A DNA stretch of 64,000 nt. Origin: Carposina sasakii. Its lineage: Eukaryota; Arthropoda; Insecta; Lepidoptera; Carposinidae. The stretch spans positions 11,222,001 to 11,286,000 of the forward strand of contig CP053160.1 of NCBI GenBank assembly GCA_014607495.2, written 5' to 3'. Under the pieces are notes generated by a model. That model made no database searches and was not told the origin of the DNA. It saw only the letters and a program-made list of their open reading frames with translations. The translations under genes and the position numbers were made by a program. Shown one piece after another: positions 31,575 through 42,064 of this stretch. Within the stretch, counting starts at the first letter, position 1; every line of letters starts with the position of its first letter.

Positions 31575-32195
31575 GTGCGTCAGAACTCTAGAGAGATTCC
31601 ACGGAGGTTCTTCAAATGCTGTATACATGGCGTGATATCAGGTGACGAATACTGGATAAGTATATGCATACGAACCCGAAACAAAAAACAAGTCACGAGT
31701 TTGGGTGTTCGAAAATGAGTTGAAGCCAACAAAAGTTGGTCGATCACGGAGCGTTGCAAAAAAATGGTGGCCACGTTTATCTCCAAAACCGGCCATGTTG
31801 CCACTATTCCTCTTGAGGGACAAAAAACGGTCAATGCAGAATGGTATTCTACCATTTTTTTGCCGCAGGTGGGCTCTGAAATCCGTAAAGAGAACTGCAA
31901 CCGACGAATCATCCTCGCATCACGACAATGCGAGCTCTCATATCGCACACAAAAGAGTATTTGGAGCAAGAAAACACTGAATTATAATTCAATAATAGAA
32001 TAATTATTAGATCATCCGCCGTAGGTACAGCCACATCTAAGCCCTAATGATTTTTATACTTTCCCCCAAAATTAAGAAAAAAAATGGTCACAGATTTTCG
32101 TCACCTGAAGAAGCTGTAGACGCCTACAAAACGGCCATTTTGGATACCCTAACTTCTGAATGGAATGGAAACAACTTGGTTCTATCGAATGGAAA
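31575..32195 (+). pseudogene. Broken mariner transposase
   Basis: Parts of a mariner transposase appear in shifting frames. First comes 'SGDEYWI' (first catalytic Asp) near 31635, then 'ENELKPTKVGRSRS', then 'KTGHVATIPLEGQKTVNAEW'. 'HHDNASSH' (second Asp) lies near 31918, 'PNDF' (third Asp region) near 32045, and 'FSSPEEAVDAYKTAI' near 32100. At least three frameshifts and an in-frame stop separate them, and the N-terminal DNA-binding half is missing. It is an old dead copy. Confidence 0.85.
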
Positions 32196-32549
32196 AATGT
32201 GTCAAGTTTCAGTTTCATTTTCAGTAGCTACTTTGAAAAACAATAAATATCTTTTCCACTAAAAATGTTATATCACTTCTCGGATTCCCGAAACTTTCAG
32301 TGCCGCCCTCGTATTAGATATCATATCATCGACTCAACGGTTTCCCCTGTTCCACGGTAATTGTGTTTTGCTACAACGAGTTTTTTGGAGCCCTATACAG
32401 TCGCGGTCAGTATACGTATACTTATAGTCGTACATCTGTGTCGTACATAGATATACGAGTAACACAGTCGTATTTGTTCGCTTGTCGACAAAAAACCGTT
32501 TGAAATTGAATGACTCCGGCGGGAATACAACCCGCTAATAACCTGTTTA

Positions 32550-33022
32550 CAGGGTGTTTCTGACAGCCAGGCAAATATTGATACCATGACTTCCGACCAT
32601 GATTCTGAGGCGGAAAACAATGAAAATTTTCACAGGAAAATTCCAAAATTTTCCGACATTTTTTCATATTTTCAGGAAAAAATAATTTAGTTCGTTTAAT
32701 TAGGCCTCAAATAATAACTAAAAATAAAATTTTAACCAAAAGATGATTTTCCAAAAATAAGTTAACTTCAAAAAAGTTCAAAAAACTGATTTACCCTGAT
32801 GGAGAGTCACAAGTGATCCAAAAAACAGTGTCACACAATAACCAATAAGCCCATTTAATTAATCACAGGATCGCCCGACATAATTGGCGCGGACAGCAAA
32901 GATTACCTACTGATAATCAAATCAAAAATACATTTCCTGCGAGTAATAACACTGTTGTATAACTCAACACAATGGTACTTGTTCAGCATTTCAGTATTTG
33001 CCTGGCTGTCACCCACACCCTG
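32550..33022. mobile_element. TIR element, 473 bp, sibling of 14875-15580
   Basis: Starts CAGGGTGTTTCTGACAGCCAGGCAAATA and ends 'ttgcctggctgtcacccacaccctg'. It carries the same internal phrases as the 14.9-kb copy in reverse order, without the inserted AT-rich block. Flanks are TTTA and TATT. No transposase. Confidence 0.75.
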
Positions 33023-33274
33023 TATTTGTAGATCATACTTACCTACACTCATGTTTAGATATTTGATAGGGAAAGAAGGTTAATATCGAGAAAAATTTGG
33101 TGGTAGATAAAACTTAGGTATCAATGCCAACCGCAATCTACCTAGTACCTATATACCAACTTCTAAGATCAATTAGAAAATCCTACCATTAAAGAAAGTG
33201 AAGACTCTCGATCCATGATTATCAGCTAATTTCTCATAGATAATTATAATATGTTAGGCCACTTGGCCGTGTGG

Positions 33275-33456
33275 TGTTGGCTGAGTAGAAATTCACCACC
33301 GGAAATTATCGTAATATGTATTGTCCGGGAGGTGGGCAACAGCACAGACTGAAAATCAAACTGCGGTCACCAACCCGCCTGCCCAGCTTGGTGGCTATGG
33401 GCACAAATTGAGGGAGGCCTACGTCCAGCAGTGGACTGCAATAGGCTGATGTGCAT
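33275..33456 (+). repeat. SINE-like T-family unit, deleted copy
   Basis: 'ggccgtgtggtgttggctgagtagaa', then 'gggaggtgggcaacagc' and 'ctacgtccagcagtggactgcaataggctga'. Internal parts are missing compared with the 33925 copy. Confidence 0.7.
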
Positions 33457-33506
33457 GTGTAATATTATTAAGCATCATGAAATAGGAAAGCTGTAGCAAC
33501 GCGATA

Positions 33507-33799
33507 TCTAATATATAAAATTCTCGTGTCACGGTGTTAGAAGTTAAACTCCTCCGAAACGGCTCGACCGATTTTCGTAAATATTAGCATGCATATCGGT
33601 TAGGGTGGAGAATCGGACAACATCTATTTTTCATCCCCCTAAATGTTAAGGGTGGTCCACCCCTAATTTTTTTTTTACAAAATTTTTTGTTTTTATTTTT
33701 TTATGATACAGCATACAAAAATACATACAACCATGAATTTTCACCCCTCTAGGATCAACCCCTTTTACATGGCAAAACAACGTTTGCCGGGTCAGCTAG
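33507..33799 (+). mobile_element. Non-autonomous Helitron, 293 bp
   Basis: The 5' end is TC (TCTAATATATAAAATTCTCG) after a host A. The 3' end is CTAG before a host T. A 6-bp-stem hairpin, GGCAAAacaacgTTTGCC, sits about 9 bp before CTAG. These are the three diagnostic marks of Helitrons: 5' TC, 3' CTRR with subterminal hairpin, and A-T insertion without duplication. No Rep/helicase is coded. Confidence 0.85.
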
Positions 33800-33924
33800 T
33801 ACCTATACCTATAAAATCATGATATAAAAAGTATATTATGAAGTGCAATAACTTACCCCAAGTAGGTGTATAACTTCATCATCAATCAAATCAATCAGGA
33901 GGATCAAGGAGGTATCTATAACTT

Positions 33925-34196
33925 CAAACTGGCCGCGTGGTGCCGGCAGAGTAGAATTCGTACCACCCCATGTCTGCCCGTGGGTATCGTACGAGGCGAT
34001 TAAGGGTTTCCGGGAGGTGGGCAGCAGCGCCTCCCGTGTTGACAACGTAGTCTAAAATACAAACTGCAGTCACCAACCCGCCTGCTCAACGTGGTGACTA
34101 TGGGTAAATACCCCCCATGGCAGTCTTGTGGCGTGCTGTGTGGGAGACCTACGTCCAGCAGTGGACTGCAATAGGCTGAAGATGATGATGATGATA
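33925..34196 (+). repeat. SINE-like T-family unit, full copy
   Basis: 'tggccgcgtggtgccggcagagtag' to 'ctacgtccagcagtggactgcaataggctgaagatgatgatgatgat'. This is the longest copy in the window and ends in a (gat)n tail. Confidence 0.75.
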
Positions 34197-34504
34197 ACTT
34201 CAAAACCTTGGACACAGCAAGCGGCGCGATCATTCCAGCAAATCAAGCGAAGCGAGTCTTTGAAAACAAAGATAGATCCAATCAAAAGAGGTAAAACACA
34301 TAAATAAACGCCTATTATTCCATAGGAGGCAGAAGTGTCTAATTATATTACCCACTTTCCACTAGTTACACGTGGTAGGGGTGAGCTGAGCCTATTTATA
34401 CCTCTAAAGCCTTGTTATAGCAAATATAAAGATATACATTGATTTCACTTCACACTACGCACATACAGTTAAGCACTTCGCAAATGTTTACACCATGCTT
34501 CATC

Positions 34505-34640
34505 ATTCTCATTCATGAGAAGTCCACTGCTGAACATAGGCCTCCCCAACAACCTCCATTTCGACTGGTCGGAACTTAGATGGGTCGGAAGCGGCCTCCA
34601 TCCAACCGATGCCCGCGGCGGCTTTGGCTCGGTCGTCCGT
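34505..34640 (-). pseudogene. RTE-type LINE tail fragment
   Basis: 'gtccactgctgaacataggcctccccaacaacctccatttcgactggtcgg' and 'gcggcctccatccaaccgatgcccg' followed by 'ggtcgtccgt'. It is the same RTE C-terminal region and 3' end as at 27412, more degraded, and lies just downstream of the CENP-S poly(A) signal. Confidence 0.6.
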
Positions 34641-34702
34641 GCTTACCTAAGTTGAATAGATGCTACGAAAGTTTAAAAAATAAATCTCAATATTTGTTTC
34701 AT

Positions 34703-34708
34703 CTTTAT
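34703..34708 (-). terminator. Poly(A) signal of CENP-S, overlapping the stop codon
   Basis: On the minus strand the end of the gene reads GAATAAAG: the TAA stop at 34707-34705 lies inside an AATAAA hexamer. If used, the 3' UTR would be only about 15-25 bases. Confidence 0.6.
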
Positions 34709-36804
34709 TCAAAAGTCAGATCAACCACATCATCATCACAGATCATATCCTCAACGCAATCTTCACCTGGTTCCGTTACACTAGGCTTCTCAGCCGGCTT
34801 TTCTTCGGTTTTGTCGAACTGCACTTTCGGCGAGTCGTTTTTGGCCATCGTTTTCCGTCTTTTGTCTTTTTGTGCTGATGCTGTAGTGGTCGCTGGGATG
34901 TTAAGGTGAGCTCTCTGAAACAAATGATTTAGATATTATGATACTATCTGTCTGTAGCTTTTCGCCGCGTGGTGCTGGTAGAGTTTGTACTACTCCATGC
35001 CTGTACGTGGGTATCGTACGAGGCGATTAAGGGTTTCCGGGAGGTGGGCAGCAGCGCCTCCCGTGTTGAAAATATAGTCCAAAAATCACACTGCGGTCAC
35101 CGACCCGCCTGCCCAGCAGTGACTATTATGGGCAAAACCCCCCCATGTGGCAGTAGCCTTGTGGCGTGCGTAGGGGGAGGCCTACGTCCAGCAGTGGAGT
35201 GTAATTGGCTTAAGACTGTAGCTTTAGTTACATTCTGTCCTGTGCTGATGCGGGGCTTCATTAGAATACATTGGCTGCATCTCCTTCTGTGTATGTTATA
35301 GTCGACCGTTAAGGCAGACAGTTAAGGAACCCGGGTATTGTCACTAATAGGAGTAGGTAAGTATAAATGTATCCAGCAGAGAAATATGTGAAAGAACAAA
35401 ATACCTGTATTTTTTAAATTCGCTTATAAAATTCGCATTAGGTATCTACCAACGTAAAGGCAATCACAAAGAAATTATAACTACAGTCTTCGCTATCGTA
35501 TTGTTACTGCTTTGCTGAAGACACGTAATAATCAGTCAGTAAATCTAAATTTTACACGGACAAAGTCGTGGACAGTCGCTAGAGGTGTGAATGGTGCGAT
35601 CAAAAACAGTAAAGTAAGGTGCGGGTAGATATAAATTACCACTCTGTGATTGGATTTCGGTTGATTTAAACCCAATTTTAATACAAATTTGAGTGTGCAA
35701 CTTTAACAATGGCTGATAGGCAGGAGTAATGCAATCAATGTTTTTGATACAATACGCCTATCTATAAATAATATTAGATGAGATATTACTGACGAACCCG
35801 GATTAATGACATAACGAGAAAAAGACATGCCAGAGGAGAATTATGCAATAAGCAGTAAGACGATTTAAGCTCCCCACTGCCTATGCTAAACGTGGCATTT
35901 CCACTTTATGATCCTGCAGGACTAGTGTAGCCAGACCTGCAGGACACCCTGACTAGTGTAGCCAGACCTGCAGGACACCCTGACTAGTGTAGCCAGACCT
36001 GCAGGACACCCTGACTAGTGTAGCCAGACCTGCAGGACACCCTGACTAGTGTAGCCAGACCTGCAGGACACCCTGACTAGTGTAGCCAGACCTGCAGGAC
36101 ACCCTGACTAATGTAGCCAGACCTGCAGGACACCCTGACTAGGTCATCCGTCCATCTCCTTGACAGTGCATGTAAAAAGAAAGGTTGATTATCACTTACC
36201 AATGAAGGATTTCTACGAACTAAAAGTTTCACGTCATCTGCGTTTATAGTTGAACGTTTGCCATGTCTGCATGAAAAATAAAAGTTGTGGTAAGGTATAT
36301 TATAGTTTTTTTTTTACTTTAACCAGTTATTATCAGTTAAATAGTAAGAAACTCACTTCGCAAATGCCTCCAAATCAGCACCATACACTGCCAGTTTCTT
36401 ATACACAAGTTCTGATATTATTTCCATGGCTGATTTCGTCATTTCCAAACCAAGAAAATGGCAAGATTCTGTACATATCGCTTTAACATCCCGATGAAGT
36501 GCAGCTCGAAGTTTCTGAAAGTTTTGAGGGTAAGATAAAAGTCGTTTTAGTGTAACACATCGCCATCTGTACCATGACATGACAACTAAAACATGAAATG
36601 GACAATGCTTTTGTAAAAACCAACAGGTAGGTAAGGTACTCGAAAACTTGTGCAAAAAAATCTACGAAGACGTTACACAGATGGCGTTAATAAGTAAATC
36701 GTAAAATGAAAACTACATTGACAAATATTTTTATATTCTGCTTTATTTCCTTGTAATTTGCAAATACATACCTGTGTTACTGATAAATTGGAAAACGATG
36801 TCAT
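34705..36804 (-). CDS. CENPS: Centromere protein S (MHF1), complete, 4 exons
   Basis: Histone-fold protein. In other animals it pairs with CENP-X both in the CENP-T-W-S-X kinetochore complex and as MHF1-MHF2 with the FANCM repair helicase. Coding exons on the minus strand: 36804-36772, 36514-36357, 36266-36200, 34914-34705. All introns are GT-AG and the phases join to 468 bases, 155 residues plus stop. Residues about 12-86 are the histone fold ('KLRAALHRDVKAICTES', 'ISELVYKKLAVYGADLEAFA', then 'HGKRSTINADDVKLLVRRNP', which matches the vertebrate 'HAKRTTINTEDVKLLARR' region). A basic patch (KDKRRK) and an acidic tail ending DDDVVDLTFE follow. The first exon codes only 11 residues. Intron 3 (1.28 kb) holds a 31-bp minisatellite and other repeats. 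Confidence 0.92.
34960..35212 (+). repeat. SINE-like T-family unit in CENP-S intron 3
   Basis: 'gccgcgtggtgctggtagagtttgtac', 'gaggcgattaagggtttccgggaggtgggcagcagcgcctcccg', 'cctacgtccagcagtggagtg'. It lies antisense to the gene, just upstream of its last exon. Confidence 0.7.
35235..35345 (+). repeat. R-family repeat fragment in CENP-S intron 3
   Basis: 'cctgtgctgatgcggggcttcattagaatacattggctgcatctccttctgtgtatg', then 'gttaaggaacccgggtattgtcact'. Confidence 0.6.
35870..35920 (+). repeat. R-family fragment at the edge of the minisatellite
   Basis: 'ctccccactgcctatgctaaacgtggc' and 'tatgatcctgcag' match the R family up to the point where the 31-bp array begins, so the array grew from this repeat. 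Confidence 0.6.
35920..36142 (+). repeat. 31-bp minisatellite, 7 copies, in CENP-S intron 3
   Basis: The unit is 31 bp, beginning GACTAGTGTAGCCAGACC and ending with TGCAGGACACCCT. It starts at 35920, 35951, 35982, 36013, 36044, 36075 and 36106, plus 6 bases of an eighth unit. The copies are identical apart from one G-to-A change in the seventh (gactaatg). The right flank, 'ggtcatccgtccatct', resembles the RTE LINE tail. The array ends 57 bp from the exon 3 splice donor. Confidence 0.95.
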
Positions 36805-36861
36805 TATCTTATTTCTTTCTTAGATTAGGTACTAACTTAGCTGTGATACAACGGGTAAGTT

Positions 36862-36889
36862 CTTAGATGAAAACTTGTTTTCATCTAAG
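36862..36889. promoter_or_regulatory. 13-bp-arm palindrome 58 bp upstream of the CENP-S start
   Basis: CTTAGATGAAAAC and GTTTTCATCTAAG are perfect reverse complements with two bases between. The site is in the promoter or 5' UTR of CENP-S. In RNA it would form a stable hairpin. A dyad binding site is an alternative, and no protein can be named. Confidence 0.6.
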
Positions 36890-36904
36890 GGTAAGTTATG
36901 TTGG

Positions 36905-37767
36905 TGGCTGCGTAGGTACAATAACGGTCAATCAAGGTGATAAAATTGACACATCGATTGCTATAGAATTAAAAGTCTATGACATATAATTACTATTGAA
37001 TTGCCTTCAAATAAATTACAGTAAATCTATTATTATAGCCACCTTTTATTTTGTAAACAATAACATAACCTTAAATCATTTTTTTTTTAGTTTATCCCGA
37101 AGGAAAGGCAAGGGGAACTAAGCCCATACAGCCATTGTCTTTAGTAAATGATTTCTGAATTTATGATGGATGATAATGATGATGACGAATGAAAACGTCG
37201 CGAAAATCCTCAAGAACAAGTGCAAAGTCAGTCAAAATGAAAAATAATTACAGAAACAACCCACATGGGCCCATGAAGAGATCGTATTCCGGCTAAAGTT
37301 TTACTCAGCTTACCTGCGTATAAAACCATGCACAAGCACTAGATTCACATCACAAGTAATCAAAATATAACTTATCTACCAGAAAACATCACTTTACGGA
37401 CACATGCAAGCTATTTACAAATAATTTTTGATTTTCACATGAAAATTACACCTGCACCCTTCCAGCTTTTCCCGCCGAATCCCCAACTTTATTTTTAACA
37501 GGATCGTACCTCAGACTAGAAAAGATCGTATTTTGCTGAAAATTGTAAGAAAAAAGCGGGTGGGGCTGTGTCGGGGCACACGGCCGTTGGTTTTAACGTG
37601 AAACGTCTATGTTAGCGAATCGCTTTTAAAGTAAAAGATTGAAATGAAAACAAGATGGACGCTGTTTTAAGTATTTTAATAAAAAAAGAACAGGTACGTA
37701 ATAGAAACATAAAATACATAGCAAATGTTTATATATTTATTGTCACTTTCTGGTTATTTTAAATAGC
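36905..37767. other. Intergenic, CENP-S to PNPO, left part
   Basis: No gene seen. A segment near 37555-37612 ('gtgtcggggcacacgg', 'ttttaacgtgaaacgtct') is mirrored at about 38135-38345 ('cttgaccccgacacg', 'agacgtttcacgtcaaaa'). An inserted element of roughly 0.75 kb with TIR-like ends may therefore span 37590-38345, with a Helitron inside. Confidence 0.45.
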
Positions 37768-37968
37768 AGCCGCCCACGACTTCGTCCGCGTGAGGGGGCG
37801 TTGTACCCGTGCGAAGCCGGGCAGGTTGTTGTATAGACTGTAGCCTTCCTTGGTAAATGGGCTATCTAACACTGAAAGAATTTTTCAAATCAGACCAGTA
37901 GTTCCTGAGATTAGCGCGTTCAAACAAACAAACAAACAAACTCTTCAGCTTTATAATATTAGTATAGA
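37768..37968 (-). mobile_element. Helitron-like non-autonomous element
   Basis: Reverse orientation: starts TCTATACTAATATTATAAAGC, carries a (gttt)n run and 'ctgatttgaaaaattctttcagtgttagatagccc', and ends 'cgcggacgaagtcgtgggcggctgct'. The 3' CTAG is not intact, so it is degraded. Confidence 0.6.
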
Positions 37969-38995
37969 TATAAATACTGTCCAAATTACACTTATTTTTG
38001 TATAAATCAATCGGTTCAAATAAACTTGACAAACACACGAAAGAATCACCACGCTATAAAGTCGGAGTCACGAGTTACACTGAATAGAAACAAGCGTCAG
38101 CGCCGGTTTCGCACAGTTATTGCAGTATCCCTCCCCCGCCCCCCCGCTTGACCCCGACACGAACTCAATGTCATAACAGCGAGCTGACTATATAAGTGAA
38201 ATATTTACACCACATTTTTGTTTCTAAGACCAATAGTTTTTTAATTATTAAGGTACGATGATATAGACCTTTTCGTTACGGTCCAGTTTTTAAACCTGGT
38301 ACCCGTATGTGTCGGCGCGATTTTAAAGACGTTTCACGTCAAAAAAATAGTACCCAACTTTGACTATGGATACTCTTTCTACCCTTTCCCGAGGGCCCCG
38401 ATATGGGTAGGTATAATTCGGAAAGTTTGAAAGTTAGAGGATATGCGAAAGTTGAAAGAAAAATAATAGAAAGATAATACGATCTTTTTAATTTGTCCGG
38501 ATTGTTAGATGCGTTCATTAAAAATAAAAATAAATTTAGGTCTCGCTCAGATTTTTGTTATTTGGGTCGACAGAATGAACTTGATTTAATAAAATTTTGT
38601 GTACTATAACGAAGATTATAGGAATTGGAAAGACGTATGTTTTGCGTACGATTTTGAATACATGATCGTACATCGTACCAAGACCAAAAAGGTCATAATG
38701 ATACGATTTAAATCGTATGGTTGGCAACACTACCTTAAATTATTGCTTTTTTTATTTTGAAAACAGTAGACAGAGAAAAAGACTGAACCCATACTGACTG
38801 AAGCCAATAAAAACGATATTTTTTTCAATAATTATTTAGGGCATGATTTCTCTTTTTTGAATAATGAAATATTAGCGAAATAAAACATGTATTAAATTCT
38901 ACGTTGTTTTTATATTAGTTTATAGTTTTATTAAAAGTATTATGTTTGTAAAAGAATTTGGACATCAACAAATTATTTTAGCTTCTTGATACAAG
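37969..38995. other. Intergenic stretch downstream of PNPO
   Basis: No gene seen. C-rich run near 38130-38155; otherwise AT-rich. The minus frame at 38730-38536 lacks any motif. Confidence 0.45.
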
Positions 38996-40803
38996 TCAGG
39001 GACATAATCTCTCGTACACCCACCCGTCTTCACCTTCATGCAGCAGCTTTCCATCTGGAATTTCGTCTGGATTCGGTTTCCTGAACTTAATTCTGTCGGA
39101 CAGACGATCTCGTTGACCTTGCCAAAATTCTATAGACTTGGGTCGAATAACGTAACCACCCCTGAAACAATATATTGTTTTGTGTAAGACATAAGCGGGA
39201 TGTATTTTTCGTTTTGGGTAGGTGCTCTTATTGCTTAGTTTAATGATAGGTCTTCGCTCCGCTGAGGCGAATCATTATTCTAAGGTTAAAAAAACGTTAG
39301 AAAGGAACCGTAGAATTGCACGCACACAACACAGAACAATAGCGAAAAACGATTTAACTAAAATTAATTACTATAACTCTCAAGAACAAATGGCGCTATA
39401 AGGAAAATGTAAAGATAGAGAGAGGGGCAAAATGTGACTTCCATAAAAAAATTCGGGTATGCACTTAAAACATTACGTTATCATAACAAGATGCCTACCA
39501 AGATTGTGGTCGAGGCACTTCTATCCCTAGAACCACATACTCTGCTTCTAGAGCTTTAACACGTTCACATAGAACGTCCCTTGATTCGACCGGCGTACTC
39601 TGGTGACTGGCGGAAGCGGCAATTTGGCTAGGGACTGGTCGCTCGTGAAAGTAACTTGTAGACTCTTCTACGGGCAATTTTTCCACTTGGCCTTCTATTC
39701 TGATCGATCTATTCAGAACCGACCAATAAAAGGTAGCGGCAACATTCGGGTTCTCGTCCTGCAATTTACATTAACACATCGTAATATAACATAGTAATCG
39801 GTAATAAATATCTACCATTTACATATTTGAATGAAGCAAATAGTTCAGTTCACAGTTCAGCAAACAGTGTAATATTTAACGCCTTGAACGTAGGGAGGTA
39901 TAAGTGTGTAATTATCTTTTAGTAGGTACCATTTCTTTGCCTTTTCTGCTAGCATAGTTAGTGAAGAACTTAAATCCCTCTTTGCTATAGTCTTTTAGCA
40001 AAACAAATCGCGCAGACGGAATTCCATTTCTGAAACCAAATAACATTACCTACATACATACATAAGTGCTTAGAGAATAGGCAAAGGCATAAGAAGCTAT
40101 AACAAAATATAAGTTGAGGGGTTTGCACAGTAATTTATGGCATATTACAGGTTTCTCTTTTAACGATAAAGAGTTTATTTAGCGGCTATACCATTTAATT
40201 AAACCAGCATCTGTCTTACATTATCAATCACAGATTGAGTTTTCTTTCTTCTAGTTATATATTGTGTCAAGCTCCACATAAAATGTCCTCCCTCAAGAAA
40301 AATTTTATGAAAACCTCTTACTTAGTCGCAGTTGATAAGCACATAGCATTTGGTTCCATAATATCATCTCGTCCACAAGCCACTTCAAACCATGCTTTGA
40401 ACTGTCCGATAGGTTCTTTCGAGACTAGGTGTTTTTCTAGAAATGTTTCACTTTTGTCCTTGTAAGGTATTCGCATTGCTGTGAAAATGATATAAAAATA
40501 TGTTGGATAAGTAGGTATCTACCTAGATACCTTTCGGATTTTGTACCTACCTGCAACCATAGGGAATAAAATATACCTAAACTTAGCTGCTATTTTTCAC
40601 TGTACCTCCAGTAGTTCCATATTATAATATCCACATAGTTATGTACCTAGTAAGTAGGTAGGGAAATACTTAGGTACCTTTAGGTAGGTACATTATAGTT
40701 TGTGATAAGAAGGTAAGTTAATTACACTAACACACATATTGAACTCAATTCTATTGTTGACAAAGTAAGAAGGTAGGTACTTACATTTTAAATCAACACT
40801 CAT
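38996..40803 (-). CDS. PNPO: Pyridoxine-5'-phosphate oxidase, complete, 5 exons
   Basis: FMN enzyme that oxidises pyridoxine- or pyridoxamine-5'-phosphate to pyridoxal-5'-phosphate in the B6 salvage pathway, cytosolic and homodimeric. Coding exons: 40803-40785, 40478-40322, 40029-39930, 39758-39499, 39161-38996. Introns are GT-AG and phases join to 702 bases, 233 residues plus stop. Family landmarks in order: '[17 protein letters not shown]' near the N-terminus; 'FKAWFEVA' and '[11 protein letters not shown]'; FMN-binding '[10 protein letters not shown]' with '[15 protein letters not shown]'; '[14 protein letters not shown]'; '[19 protein letters not shown]'; and the C-terminal signature '[16 protein letters not shown]' ending 'WVYERLCP'. 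In the segment usually read R-L-H-D-R this protein has R-L-S-D-R. The first coding exon is only 19 bases, starting in context GAAAATGAG. Confidence 0.95.
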
Positions 40804-41776
40804 TTTCACCAGGTTTCAACTTTTTATCCTTAAAACTGAGCGGAAAATCCTTGTTTTATGTATCTCGGTTACCCTTTTATCTGTTGGCGCCACTGCAAAG
40901 AATATACTACACTCGGTTTCGGTAGGTATCGTTCTAAAATCCAAACAAACGTCATGTAGTGTAGACATTTGACCTCATTGTTAAGATTAGTGATAATAGC
41001 ATAAAATACAAATATTACACTTACCACACGGTAAGAATATGCGATTACTGTCCTAAAATTAAATTGTGTTTCCTTTACTCCCTCAAAGCTTCTTCTGTCA
41101 TCGATTCGGTTTACGAACCACCCATCTCACTCCACTACACCATTCAATAGGCGGCGACCACTCGAAAATAATAATAATAATTAGCTTTCTACTTGACAAC
41201 ATAGTACCACGTACAACCGTCTCCGCGCCACGTTACATTTGCAGTGCTGTTGTCTGCCTTTATTGTAGCAGTCTGTGGTAATAACAAAGTTGTCCACAGT
41301 CACGCCAAAAGATGGCGTTAGTAGGTACACGCAAAAACATTAGGTAGGTACATATAAATGTTCTAGCCTAGCTTGAATGAAGAGTTTCATTGGGAGTTTC
41401 TCGGTCTTTGATATCACTCTCTGTCTTTGGAGTTTTGGATCCCAAATAATATTATACTTAATCTCTGGCGACCGATGGAGAGTCAAAATAGGAATCCATC
41501 TACAAAGTCCCAGCTATTTTGGAAATGTCCTTAGAGCAGGTACGAAGAGGAGTTGCCCTAACATTATTTGTACAACAGAAATAAGTATAGCTGACGGTTT
41601 AGACATGGATAAAAATTTACATTATTACCTAATAAATGCTAGTCATTGGCTGGCTGTGTTATGGGGCGGGAATATTCTTCGCGTAGCGCTTGACTATTAT
41701 AAACACAGCTCCCATTTACCTACATCTACTTAATGCATAGAACAATTAAATTTTGTGTTTCCAGTCAATGTTTTTC
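40804..41776. other. Promoter side of PNPO and intergenic DNA
   Basis: Immediately upstream of the PNPO ATG there is no clear TATA box. The stretch 40860-41760 has no recognised gene; open frames at 41066-41281 and 41377-41733 (plus) have no domain. Many 'taggtacct' strings. Confidence 0.4.
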
Positions 41777-42064
41777 GGGTTGCCATTTCAAACCTTTGAA
41801 AACCAGGATTTGAAGAAGAAATATCAGGACATTTCGATTAAAAGCCAGGACTATACATGTGCGGGCCCAGTGACAATAGAAGAGAGTTAGTGGCGTGCGA
41901 ATCTCAAAACATGTCTTTAACACATTCAGTGCCGGCGACTACGTATTTGCGTCTTTTAGGCTTTCTAGAGGTGCCGCTGACAATTCTGACGCTATCCAGG
42001 ACAGCCCAGGACAACCCAAAAAGCAGGACATGTACTAGGAAAACAGGACGGTTGGCAACCCTAG
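41777..42064. mobile_element. MITE with GGGTTGCCA ends
   Basis: Left 'gggttgccat', right 'ggttggcaaccctag'. Interior phrases are 'aaaaccaggatttga', 'atatcaggacatttcg', 'gccaggac' and 'ccaggacagcccaggacaacc'. The block 'ctttaacacattcagtgccggcgac...ctttctagaggtg' (about 41915-41975) is also found reversed at 45818-45876, so this copy carries a second element. Confidence 0.55.

Noticed and set aside
31476..32262. Intact mariner transposase
   Set aside because: The similarity jumps between all three frames and the N-terminal half is missing, so it is a pseudogene.
34969..35301. 110-codon plus-strand ORF in CENP-S intron 3
   Set aside because: It reads through a SINE-like T-family unit and an R-family fragment, both non-coding repeats.
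35920..36142. CRISPR-like array of 31-bp repeats
   Set aside because: The units are contiguous with no variable spacers, and the DNA is a eukaryotic intron; it is a minisatellite.
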